DNA of 64,000 nt from Antitrichia curtipendula (Eukaryota > Streptophyta > Bryopsida > Hypnales > Leucodontaceae): contig OX579641.1 in the NCBI GenBank assembly GCA_951230915.1, positions 13,060,254 through 13,124,253 on the forward strand, given 5' to 3'. The notes under the pieces are model-generated. The model had not been told where the DNA came from. It worked only from the letters and a program-made list of their open reading frames with translations, and searched no databases. This document shows positions 25,801-35,053 of this stretch, one piece after another. Numbering within the stretch: position 1 is the stretch's first letter; every line of letters starts with the position of its first letter. The position numbers and the translations under genes were made by a program.

Positions 25801-26674
25801 TTGGTAAATCAGATTAAGTTTCATTTCTAAAAATTGGTTTGAGATTTCAAGCCTCCAATCAAAAATTATAGACAAATTTCAGAGAGGCGTTTGAAAGGAA
25901 TTGTTTTTGACATTTTTAAACATCCTCTTTGAAACTTGTCCATAACTTTTGAGTGGAATATTGAAATGTCAAACGGATTTTTGGAAATGAAACTCAACTT
26001 AATTTTACAACTTGTTTTAGTCCAAAGTTTTTCTTAAATATTTATTCTACTATGCCTAAATGAGGTCTAATTTTCTACTTTGAACACAATTCCTACTTTT
26101 CAATTGACTTAGTACTAAAATCGTGAAAGATAAAAAATGCAATGCTAGTACAATAACTATGCACAGATTTGATGTTGTATGATTATTGCACTAATTTTAT
26201 ATGTCTAAAATAAGCGCTAATATTGCACGATATCAGTCACCCATCGCTAAAACACTAAAGTCATACAGATTTTGTTACACATAGTTATTGTGCAACTTCA
26301 ACATTTCAAATTGAAATATGAATAACATGCTTGAACCACATTGTAGTCTTGAATGGAAATATCATGTTGTAATAATGTTTTTTAATGAACGAATGTAACA
26401 TGAAAGCAATGCCCGACGATAATCGTACGATTACTAGTGACAATTCGTGACAAAGGAACTTTGTGATGATGTAAAAGCAGATGTATAGTAATGTATGCTT
26501 ACCTGCTCCATTTCCATCCATATAGTGGGTTTGGATTCTATCCCAAAATTCAGTCACCTTTTGTTGCGCTCCAACAATTAAATCTTGGTTGATGTACATC
26601 CAACTCCGACATAGTTGGATTTCATCACCAATAGTATAGTTTTCGGTTCTCCTCGATGTACCTTTGTCTGCCAT
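22830..26674 (-). CDS. Harbinger Myb/SANT-like DNA-binding partner protein, two exons
   Basis: Exon 1 is 26503-26674 and exon 2 is 22830-23752. The intron has GTAAGC at the donor and TAG at the acceptor and is about 2.75 kb. The join keeps frame and gives 364 residues. Residues 13-51 (YTIGDEIQLCRSWMYINQD ... FWDRIQTHY) and about 61-72 (KRTAKSLETKFN) form the trihelix/SANT domain. HCWVLVKDFPHF near 124-135 and RPMGSRQAKR at 197-206 match the NAM-associated C-terminal domain found in such proteins. The tail from about 323 is strongly acidic. By family it binds the transposon ends and helps the transposase into the nucleus. No lesion is visible. The large intron holds two foldback elements. Confidence 0.82.
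24494..24524. repeat. 12-bp perfect hairpin in the Myb intron
   Basis: CTTCAGAGAGGC (24494-24505) pairs exactly with GCCTCTCTGAAG (24513-24524), with a 7-base loop. It sits in a small island of higher GC at about 24370-24600, with open frames on both strands that I do not recognise. Confidence 0.7.
24778..25326. mobile_element. 549-bp foldback element in the Myb intron
   Basis: The left end GGGGTGGTAGGAG pairs with the right end CTCCTACCACCCC with one change, and pairing continues through AACCCATGTGGGATAT and CCTCATTTAGGCAT to the centre near 25050. The arms are about 255 bp each with a ~40-bp loop. No coding potential. It is related to the next element and to 420-745. Confidence 0.8.
25711..26098. 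mobile_element. Second foldback of the same family in the Myb intron
   Basis: GTAGGAATTGAGTTAAGAC near 25714 pairs with CACAATTCCTAC near 26085-26096, and AGACCTCATTTAGGCATAGT pairs with CTATGCCTAAATGAGGTCT. The centre carries CAGAGAGG/CCTCTTTG. The outer limits may reach about 25650 and 26130 with weaker pairing. Confidence 0.7.
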
Positions 26675-27345
26675 CTTTTCTATCTCGCGTATGTACGCCT
26701 GTCGCTTTTTAAAAATAAAAAATAATTAGAATTTTATGATTATAAAGTGAATTGCAAAGTACTCTATAGAATAGGTGTCAAATTAACAATGCTATAAACA
26801 ATATTACAATGTAGTGGAGCAAAAGATGTTTAATACAAAGAACAAATGCAAAATAAAAAATGCAACAATTCTATAATTTATATGCATACCTTGCTAAACA
26901 ATGTACAAAAGTATAGAGTGGAATATATAGAGTGAAAGAGATGAAAACGAGGGTTTAGGCTTTATTATATTTGTATTTATCAAGGAAATTTACTTATATA
27001 GTAGTTTGAACTTCAACTTTTACTTTAGATTGTTGGTTTTTTACTTTCATATTTACTTTTAAAAAAGCATATACAAATAATTATATATTATTATAAAATA
27101 AAAGTATTACTTTAATCCACAATTTTAGTTATAAATTATTTATTTTACCACTAATACATATAAGTATAGATTGCTTAAAATTAGAGGTATTATTTTGTAC
27201 TTCAAATCCATGGTTTAGACCCAATTTTTTTTTGTAGAATATTGATCATTATCCTATAGAAAACAATAGTATGATGGATACATGGGACCGATATGAAATG
27301 TAAAGAAGACTTATTGAAGAAAATGAAGATATTTATGATGTAATC
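26675..27345. promoter_or_regulatory. Divergent promoter region between the Myb and transposase genes
   Basis: This ~670-bp very AT-rich spacer lies between two divergent transposon genes, so it must hold both promoters. No individual box can be singled out among the many TATA-like words. Confidence 0.5.
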
Positions 27346-28487
27346 ATGGATGTAGTTCATGATCTTCATGAGCAAGTTCATGAACTTAGTGCCCCATTCC
27401 CTTGTGAACATGGGAGTTATACTCGTGGAAAAAGAGGAAACATTGCAAGAGGAAGAGCGGAAGCACATGATCGTCTTTTGAAGGACTATTTTGTAGATGA
27501 TCTAGTCTATGATGCACAAATATTTCATCAAAGGTTTTGTATGTCAAAGCACTTGTTTTTGAAATTGGTAGAACAGGTAACCAATAATGACAAATATTTT
27601 CTCCAAAAAAAGATGCAACTAGTATATGGGCATTAAGTAGTCTCCAAAAATGTACAATGGTAATGAGGATGTTGGCTTATGGTATTGCATCAGATGCCAC
27701 TGACAAATATGTTTGCATGGTGTCCAATACATCTATGGAGGCCTTGAAACGATTTGTGAAAGCAATCCGTGTTGCTTATGAAAGCACATACTTCAGACAA
27801 TCTACCAAACAAGATATCGAAAACCAACTACAAATTAATGAAGCACGAGGCTGGCCTGGTATGTTTACATCATTGGATTGTATGCACTATGAGTGGAAGA
27901 ACTGTCCTATTGCATGGCAAGTTTCCTTTCAAGACAAAGATGGGTCCAATTCCATAATACTAGAAGCAATAGTTGATAAAAGTTTGTAGATATGGCATGC
28001 AAATTTTGGAGTACTTGGAGCCAACAATGACATCAATGTTTTACATCGAAATCCACTAGTAGCAAACTTTTTAAGGGGAGAATCACAGGAAATGAGTTTC
28101 AAAGTTAACGGTCATCGGTACCCACAACACTATCTTTTAACAGATGGAATTTATCCCAAATGGAGTATCTTCATCCAAACCACCCATGATCCCCAAAGAG
28201 AAAAACGACAACACTATGCGAAGATGCAAGAAGCTATCCGTAAAGATGTGGAGTGTCGTTTTGATGTTTTACAAGCAAGATGGGCAATAATTCAAAATCC
28301 GAGTCCACAATGGGATATAGGTACCATAAATGATATTTTAATGGCATGTGTCATCATGCATAATACGATAATTGAAGATGAAAGAGACCAAGACAATTTG
28401 GAGCCTATAAATCCACCTATTGACATGCAACCATTAAGACGTGGATCAACATTTCAAGACTTTCTACGTGGAACTGAGATTATTTAA
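27346..28487 (+). pseudogene. PIF/Harbinger DDE transposase, broken by one frameshift and one stop
   Basis: Three open pieces (27346-27636, 27657-27989, 28092-28487) are one gene of the plant Harbinger DDE family. The first two are joined by a one-base loss in the A-run at 27605-27611. The reading after KYFLQK continues one frame away as ...MRMLAYGIASDATD. The second lesion is a TAG at 27987-27989 before IWHANFGVLGANNDI, where TGG (Trp) would fit, a single-base change. The catalytic triad is visible: Asp codon 27876-27878 (SLDCMHYEW), Asp codon 28143-28145 (LTDGIYP), Glu codon 28251-28253 (KDVECRF). Such enzymes cut DNA at TWA targets. The frameshift lies in a homopolymer, so a sequencing error is possible there, but not for the stop. 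Confidence 0.88.
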
Positions 28488-29530
28488 CAATGAAAATATT
28501 CACTACGCACTTAGAAATGACCTCATTGAACATTTGTGAAATTTGAAAAGAAGGTCTTAGGACTCAATGTACATGTTTAGAACATTAGTTTATATCTTTG
28601 AAGGCACACTAAATTAATATTAAATTGTTTGAAGTACGTGTTCTAATAACGCTTAGGCAAAGTTGCATTGCAATAATCTTATGAATTTGTTAGAAAAAAA
28701 TATACAATTTTTAGATGTGGAAACTATGATGACACTGTACTACAAAAAAATGTTATATAAATATAGTTCTTTTGGGGGTATTTGAAAATAATATTGAATA
28801 TGACATTCTTTCATGAAAATTTTATCTTGAGATGAAAATATTTTGTTTACCCTACAGTTAAATTTTCCTTCTATCCTTACTCTTGTAAGGTCCGCACATC
28901 CTAAAGTAGATGCGCCTTATTGAACCCTCATTGTAACTTTCAAAATATCCACTAATGGTATGTGTTTTGAACTAAGAAGATGAAGTTGAATAAGTTTTAA
29001 TTCAATCCCATTTTAGAATTTTGGAAAAAATAGTTAAACTAAAACACTTCTTGGAATTGCAAGCTTCAAGTGTATAAACCCATAGAACTTTGCATAGTAT
29101 GTTTTTTGTTCATTTAAAAAAAAATGTTTTTGTAATTGTCAATTATAAAATTATGTTTTGCATTTTGAACTTCATTTGTGGTAGGACTCCTAGATTATTC
29201 AAATATATATTATAATTGATATGATTTTATTTTCCTTAAATTTTAAAATTAAATTTTTTATGTTTACATAAAATTTAGTAAAAATTTAGTGTCGATAGAA
29301 AATATGTTTTTTTACACATGGAAAGTATCTAAGTTGTATATATAAATGGTATAATAGAATAAATAATTTCAAATTAATTGGACTGTTTTTTCTATTTACA
29401 AATTAATTTTCACTTTTACTCATACAAATTATAACAAAGACACTTTTCCATGAAGGAAAGCAAAAATTATCATAATGATTGATAGTGTTATATAATAAAA
29501 ATATAAGTTTGATATATGAACGCAATTTAA
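28488..29530. other. Harbinger 3' region, non-coding
   Basis: Very AT-rich sequence between the transposase and the next inserted element. It should include the transposase terminator region. No gene seen. Confidence 0.5.
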
Positions 29531-30286
29531 CCCCTAAAGGACCTTGATTATGTTTTCACCCAAAACGCTCCAAAATTGTCATTTCTTGTACAACCACCAA
29601 ATTTTAGAAAAAGAACATTTTTAGATACATTTAACCATAAGATCTTGAAGTACGCTGGATTCATTCTTCAAGACAAGTTGGCTACATGCTTGAAATTTTT
29701 CAGGTTATTTGGAATTATACAACATGCAAGAAAAAAAATTAAGTAGAAAGAAGTAAAAAATGATTCAAAATACTAAATTGTGAAGAATTTAGTTATGGAA
29801 GTGAAAAATGATATTTCCAATGGTTGAAATGTTGTAATAAACATTCTACATCCTATGATTTTATTTTTTTCAAAAAATATTGAAAATTGAGTAAAATAGA
29901 AGACTTCAAAGTTTAATTTGAGTAAAGAATCCATAATTGCCTGCAAATTAGAATTCCTCATAAATTTTGGCTCATTGATCAAAATAGAATGATTAAAAGC
30001 TTTCCATTTATATATAAATCTAGAAAACCAATTTCAAATTTTTATTTCTAAAAGAAGTGATTTTTTTTAATCTGCCCGAACTGTCCATTTTTTTAAAAAG
30101 TAACATATTAAGCCATCATTTTTTAATCAAATTTTCCAAATGTCATGAAGTTTTGTGCATATAAAATATATTACTCATCCCTACTTTCTATTAAATTTTC
30201 AACCTAAAATATGAAAATCTCCAGTTACACATACCTGCCCCAAATTTTTATGCTGCCCAAAAAAATGCATACTAATTCTTCAGGGA
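29531..30286. mobile_element. TTAA-group element, copy inside Harbinger right part
   Basis: TTAA at 29527-29530 is followed by CCCCTAAAGGACC. The right end is CTTCAGGGA followed by TTAA at 30287-30290. The interior matches copy 1 (GATTATGTTTTCACC, AGACAAGTTGGCTACATGCT) with an internal deletion of the segment around the CACTTCACAAGG word. Non-coding. Confidence 0.78.
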
Positions 30287-30359
30287 TTAAAAGAAAAATT
30301 TAGCTTAGTCATGATGTTTGAATATTCCTCAATGGATATAAACCTATCTTAGGGTTAAA

Positions 30360-30471
30360 GGACACTACAACCAAAGTTGCTTCATGGATGACGTGACTCT
30401 TCATAGAAATAAAGAGTGCATCCATTGGTCCAATAGTTGCATTTTGATGACTACTTTGGTTGTGAGGGTCC
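30360..30471. repeat. 112-bp inverted-repeat mini element
   Basis: GGACACTACAACCAAAGT (30360-30377) pairs with ACTTTGGTTGTGAGGGTCC (30453-30471). TTAA-like text lies just to the left (GGGTTAAAGG). Non-coding. Confidence 0.6.
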
Positions 30472-30909
30472 GCATCCTTTGCGGTTTAATGTTGTGGAAT
30501 ATAATGTAATGACAACTTCAAAAAAATAATTGCTCAAAATAATTAGCATTTTTTTTGGTAATTTCAACCATTTTTTCTAGATTACTAGAACCTCTAACAT
30601 TTTCCAAATAAACTTGCATATTTAGCCTTTCATTCCAATAATTAAAACAAGCATATTTAGTCTTTCATTCCAATAATTAAAACGAGCATATTTAAAACGA
30701 GCATATTTAGCCCTTCAATCGTTGAGACAATCACTTTCAACAATTAATGTAGAAGAACAAGAGTACGCATCTTCATATTCATCAAGAGTCCAAGTTACCA
30801 ACTCCAACAAGCTACGATGCTAATCACTGCACACAATCCTGTACTTCATTGCAAGTTTTACCTCCCAGTCACTCTAGCTCGGCCTCTTAAGAGGTCATGG
30901 GTGGGACAA

Positions 30910-30971
30910 TCCTCTAAAATTTGGCTTGCAAAATGGATTGCCTCCCATTTTGCAAGCCAAATTTTAGAGGA
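30910..30971. repeat. Perfect 27-bp hairpin in the Harbinger right subterminal region
   Basis: The arm 30910-30936 (TCCTCTAAAATTTGGCTTGC...) is exactly complementary to 30945-30971, with an 8-base loop. It begins about 15 bp inside the transposon end and repeats the TIR word TCCTCTAAAAT on both arms. It may be a transposase-binding structure or a self-nested copy of the terminus. Confidence 0.85.
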
Positions 30972-30986
30972 CGCGTGATGATGCTC

Positions 30987-31043
30987 TAAATAATAGTAAC
31001 TAGGCACAGTAGCAAAAAGTGTTGGTTTGGGGGGTACCCACCT
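30987..31043. mobile_element. Group D element, copy 1, right part
   Basis: It starts at the TAA duplication and continues ATAATAGTAACTAGGC, CAGTAGCAAAAAGTG, GGTACCCACCT, the precise right end of group D (compare 48900-48957). Together with 18549-19611 it makes a complete element in one orientation. Confidence 0.8.
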
Positions 31044-31258
31044 TTAGTTAGCTTACCTAACGTGGTGGAACTCTTCAAGTTTGGCACTTCTTTGCTGTAG
31101 GTTGGTGTTCTCGCTGCCCCCACTGTGATTAATCCAGGGAGGCTAGCCACCATCCAGTAATAAGCTCTTGATTGACTTCCTTTTCTCTTCACTTGTGCAT
31201 TCTCATCCTCTTCCCAACCTGCTTTCAATTTGGATTTTTAATCCATAAACGCCGCCGA

Positions 31259-31460
31259 GGACGTTTTCTGGCCGATGAATGACAAAGAATCTCTCCCTGA
31301 AAGACAGAAGTGCAACTATTCATCCTCCCAATTTTGTGTGAGAAGGGAAGATCATTTGTCTTCCAATGAGTGCTTTTGCATTATTTTAATCCAACAATTC
31401 ACACGGTGACTAAACAGATGATTTCCACGGTTATGAGCCCGTCATTTTAAGGGTTAAATT
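31259..31460. repeat. Dispersed repeat, copy of 33571-33790 and 50075-50372
   Basis: Shared ordered words: GATGAATGACAAAGAATCTC, GTGCAACTATTCATC, AATTTTGTGTGAGAAGGGAA, TCCAATGAGTGC, CAATTCACACGGT. Non-coding. The class is unknown; it may be a piece of a larger retroelement or DNA element. Confidence 0.65.
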
Positions 31461-31877
31461 CTCATGCAAGAATGAATCCTCTCCGTCCAGAGTTTCAAAT
31501 ATCCATTCCCTGTTCAATTGAGATGATTAGTTGCTAATTAAAATGGCTCCTATTGAACTAGGCTAGTAAGCTTCCCCCAGGCCAGATATTTCCCTCCTGA
31601 TGGCGTCGTTTATAGCCCATGGATTGCTATAAATTCCACCTCGGGAGAAGAAGCGCACAGAACAAGAATGGGCTTTTCGCTTTTGCCACGCGCGCCCTTC
31701 CCTTTTTCAGGTCCCAATTAAAGAGAATTTCACACGATCTGCAGTAATGTAACAATCCCTCCATCAAAACTGGAGTGCAAAGACAAAACCCAAAATGACA
31801 CACACACAACATGACAAACACAAATTGACAAATCACGGTGGCCGGCGACGCAGCAACCTCAACTCTGGAGGCAGCTA

Positions 31878-32286
31878 AGGTAGTCTGCTCTAAAAGCGAC
31901 CATTTAAAGGCTGGTCCGCTTTTTTCATGGTTTTCTGTGGACGAAAAGATTTTTAGCTCATTTTTCAGAGAAAGAAAAATGGAATTGGTATCTAACCCAA
32001 GTCGTTTCATATTTTTCCAAGCATTTTTGAATTACTTATGAATTTTCAAAGATTCAGGTCATAGGCACCTATTTGTGACCATAGGTGTCCCAAAATCCGT
32101 CCTCTTGTGACTTACAAAGAAATGTGCAGAAACCAAAGACAATGATTGGCTCTTACAATAAAAATAATATTTTTTCTTGAATTCAAAACAGACCAAAGAG
32201 GTCCATTCAAGGATCACCTGGCATCCATTCTACAGCTACCTACAGGACCGTCTGAAGAAGATGGGCGCTTTAAGGCCATACTACCT
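31878..32286. mobile_element. TA-flanked group B element, copy 2 (409-bp subfamily)
   Basis: TA at 31876-31877 and 32287-32288. The left end is AGGTAGTCTGCTCTAAAAGC; the right end on the other strand is AGGTAGTATGGCCTTAAAGC. It shares GGAATTGGTATCTAACCCAA and CCAAGCATTTTTGAATTACT with the 409-bp copy at 57257. Two overlapping frames here are chance. Confidence 0.8.
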
Positions 32287-32657
32287 TACTTGAGGAACTG
32301 AGCCAGGCTTTGGAGCTTCCAAGCATTTGCGATTCCTCAGACTTGGATTCAAACGAAGGGAAGTGAGTGCACCCACAATTTGTCGCTAAGAGCAACTGAG
32401 CATCCCTATAAAATCAAGTCCATTAGTTGTTGTTTTTCCAAAAAATGCAAAAGTTTATAGTTGTCTCAACTTCAGTACCTAGGTTTTTTCTCAACATGGA
32501 AAAACTTATTAACGTCACCTACTTATCATGATTGGGGAAAAAGAAAACTTGACTTGAAAAGATGATGACTATGAACTAAAATAGAAATATCAAGGAAATA
32601 AAAATAAATAAACGAATCATCAATGTAACACCACTAGTAGAATGATGGGCTTGTTTA

Positions 32658-32806
32658 GGCACTAAGGAATAGTGTCAAAGCATGGTGCTCGATAGCCCAC
32701 ACTGGCACCAAAAAATAATATTAAAGCATGGTGCCAAAGGCCCACATTGGCACTAGAGAATAGTATCAAAGCATGGTGCCTAAAGCCCACATTGGCACCA
32801 AGCTTA
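32658..32806. repeat. Minisatellite, three 45-46-bp units
   Basis: The units read GGCACYA--GAATAGTRTC then AAAGCATGGTGC and GCCCACAYT. Each unit holds GGTGCC and GGCACC words, which are mutually complementary. It abuts the group B element at 32807. A single related unit appears at 54970-55010. Confidence 0.8.
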
Positions 32807-33160
32807 AGGTAGGGGGTCCATAAATTGCCCATTTAAGAGCTAAAACTAAATTTTGGAAAGGTTAAACTTCTTGATATGCTTTTCAATAGATTTTTCTTGA
32901 AAGACAAGTGGAATTGGCATCTAACCCAAGTCATTTCATATTTTTTGGAGCTTATTATTTATGAAGTGGAATTATGAAAGACAAGTGGAATTATTTATGA
33001 AAATTTGAAGTTGAAATGGCATAGAGCTCTAAAATCACCCACCTCCTCAAATGTACACGATTTGTATATTATTGAAGTCTACCAAAAAAAAATGAACAAA
33101 TAGTGTACATTTGAGAAGGTGGGTGATTTTAGAGCCTATGTGCTTTTAGAACCTCTACCT
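32807..33160. mobile_element. TA-flanked group B element, copy 3
   Basis: TA at 32805-32806 and 33161-33162. The left end is AGGTAGGGGGTCCATAAATT and the right end, inverted, is AGGTAGAGGTTCTAAAAGC. An inner inverted pair (CCCACCTCCTCAAATGTACAC and its complement at 33103-33124) flanks the right half. Non-coding. Confidence 0.78.
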
Positions 33161-33177
33161 TATTAAGGTCAATGTAC

Positions 33178-33790
33178 CCATTGTCAACCATGACCCATAT
33201 CCAACATGTAGGAGGCATTGTTTCCAACCAATGCTAGATCAGATTTCCAATCAAAGCTTAGAATGTGTTTTATCTCTTTTTCAAGGTTGGAATTAATAAA
33301 ATCATGACCCATGTTCCAAAGTAGTAAGCAACAAAGTAGGAAGTAGTGAGCGGAAAGTAATTCTTGAATGATTGGAATTAGAAGACTCTAAACATTGGCT
33401 ATGGGCTCCAAGAACTTTTAGGCTTCCAAAATTCATAGTAATTTCAATTTTGGCAATAAAATTATAAAAAAATTGCAATCCCAATATTCCCCTACCTTTC
33501 TACATAGGAAAAATTTGTTACGCCTTAAACTGTTGATAATTTGTTGCAAAATCCCTTGATCCATAAACGATACAAAGAACGTTTTGTTGATTGATGAATG
33601 ACAAAGAATCTCTCTATGCAAGACACAAGTGCAACTATTCATCTTCCAAATTTTGTGTGAAAAGGGAAGGTCGTCTACAATAGTTTGACTTCCAATGAGT
33701 GCCTTGGCATTATTTTAAGCCAACAATTCACACGGTACCAAAACAAATGATTTCCATGGTGACCTGGCTCATCATTCAAGGATTAAGTGA
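33178..33790. repeat. Larger dispersed repeat (copies at 55190-55505 and, for its right part, 31259 and 50075)
   Basis: The left part (AACATGTAGGAGGCA, GAATGTGTTTTATC, AATTTCAATTTTGGCAATAA) follows 55190-55505 in order. The right part from 33571 follows 31259-31460. This suggests one element of at least 600 bp whose other copies are pieces. No protein signature. Confidence 0.6.
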
Positions 33791-34368
33791 TTGGATATGG
33801 ATACATTTACCTTAGTGCCAACTAGGGCCTTGAACACTATGCTCCGGCACTATTTGTTGGTGCCCAAAGACCACCTTTCTACTTAGACACCCTGGTATCA
33901 CCCTAGTTTTGAAGTCTCTATTTTCAAAAACTTAAGGGAAAATTACTGGTTGGTGAAAGAGGTCAGCCCCTCTAAACTCAACACCACCTCAATTTCCAGG
34001 ACGGGGACTTTAGGGGGGCAAGAGTTCCTGATCATAGGTTCCGCTTCCCTTCAGTTGGCGGCTTTTGAAAGCAAGTCTGAAATAGGGGAAGAATAAACAA
34101 CAAGGAACCTTAAAAAAACAAAAAACCAAGATATCAATAAACAAACAGCAAATGAATGGAAAAACTGGATGATAAATTAAGTTATGCCACATCAGCATGG
34201 GCCACCAGCATCGCTATACCCTGCACCCACCTACCCTCCTACCTACTCTTCCGACCTCCTGGCTCTTTTTGTATTCCTGAAGGAAAGCCTCCCGTCCATT
34301 TTCTTGTCTACAGCTCGCTCTCTTCTGTCGCGGATTTCAGTGGAGCGCTCTGTTTGTGCTTCCTTGGA

Positions 34369-34374
34369 TATAAA
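34369..34374 (+). promoter_or_regulatory. Possible TATA box of NOSIP
   Basis: TATAAA lies in a switch from AT-rich to GC-richer DNA about 680 bp before the NOSIP start codon. If it is used, transcription would begin near 34400 and the leader would be about 650 bases unless spliced. Confidence 0.35.
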
Positions 34375-34504
34375 CCATTGCGAGCGTTCGTTTCGTGACT
34401 CGAAGTGTTGGAGATTGGTGTTTCTTTCAATTTTTTTGGTGTTTTCTGAGGAGGTTTCGGGTTGCGGTTAGGGTTACTGTTCTCCAGGGGTTTGGGGTTA
34501 GCGC

Positions 34505-34797
34505 ATGTGCTGCGAGAGAGACGGAGTCAGAATTCGCGGAGACTGGGAGCGTGCTTGTAGTTGGCAGTTCGGGAAGTGCCGGTGAGCGGAATCATATAGC
34601 GGTTGTTGGGGGGTTCCATTGTTGGTTTGGTTGCGCTGTCGCTGAATTGATTGTGAGTGAACATTCAGTTGAGGACGGGATTGATTATTTTGGCTGTCGG
34701 AATCATGCTCACTAGCGAGCTTGTCAGTGCTAAGGCTCTTACTCGCTGCTGGATGTGGACGCTTTTAGGACGTTTCAAGGCTGCCTCCGGTTTTTAG
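34505..34797 (+). promoter_or_regulatory. Two upstream ORFs in the likely NOSIP leader
   Basis: ATG at 34505 opens a 26-codon frame ending TGA at 34583-34585. ATG at 34705 opens a 30-codon frame ending TAG at 34795-34797. Both close before the NOSIP start at 35054, so they could lower its translation if they lie in the mRNA. Whether they do depends on the unproven start site, and a leader intron could remove them. Confidence 0.35.
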
Positions 34798-35053
34798 GGT
34801 TTCTCTCTGAGTTTCGTAGTTTTTGAATATTTCGTGGACAGTTTTGTTACCAAGTTTGCGCTGTCGTTTTAGGCTCGCTATCCAGTGTTTGCATTGAGTT
34901 TTGAATCTAATTTTGAGGAGTCTGTACGGTAGCGGTTGGTGTTCTCTTAATATAACAGGAGCGTTCAGTTTTTGAGTGCAGAGCTTTTGCCCTTTGGTTT
35001 GTTACGAAATCCAAACCGACAATTGAAGGATTCGGTTGGCTAAGTAACCGAGA

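Larger units (their letters stand above)
19612..30986. mobile_element. 11.4-kb PIF/Harbinger DNA transposon with both genes
   Basis: The left end begins GAGCATCACTACATGTCC and the right end, on the other strand, GAGCATCATCACGCGTCC; both go on with TCTAAAAT. TAA lies outside each end (19609-19611 and 30987-30989), the 3-bp duplication typical of PIF/Harbinger. Inside, a Myb/SANT gene (minus) and a DDE transposase gene (plus) diverge from a shared ~670-bp spacer, the usual plant layout. Both subterminal regions carry CCACCC and CTCTTAAGAG words and hairpins. The element is large because other repeats have inserted: TTAA elements at 20104, 21333 and 29531, and foldbacks in the Myb intron. The transposase is broken, so the copy is probably not self-mobile, although the Myb gene looks intact. 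Confidence 0.88.

Noticed and set aside
27202..27468. 88-residue minus-strand frame overlapping the transposase start
   Set aside because: It is antisense to a recognised transposase and Cys/Ser-rich without motif.
31259..33790. LTR retrotransposon suggested by repeated segments at 31259 and 33571
   Set aside because: The two segments are about 2.3 kb apart in direct order, but there is no primer-binding site, polypurine tract or gag/pol sequence between them; a third copy stands alone at 50075.
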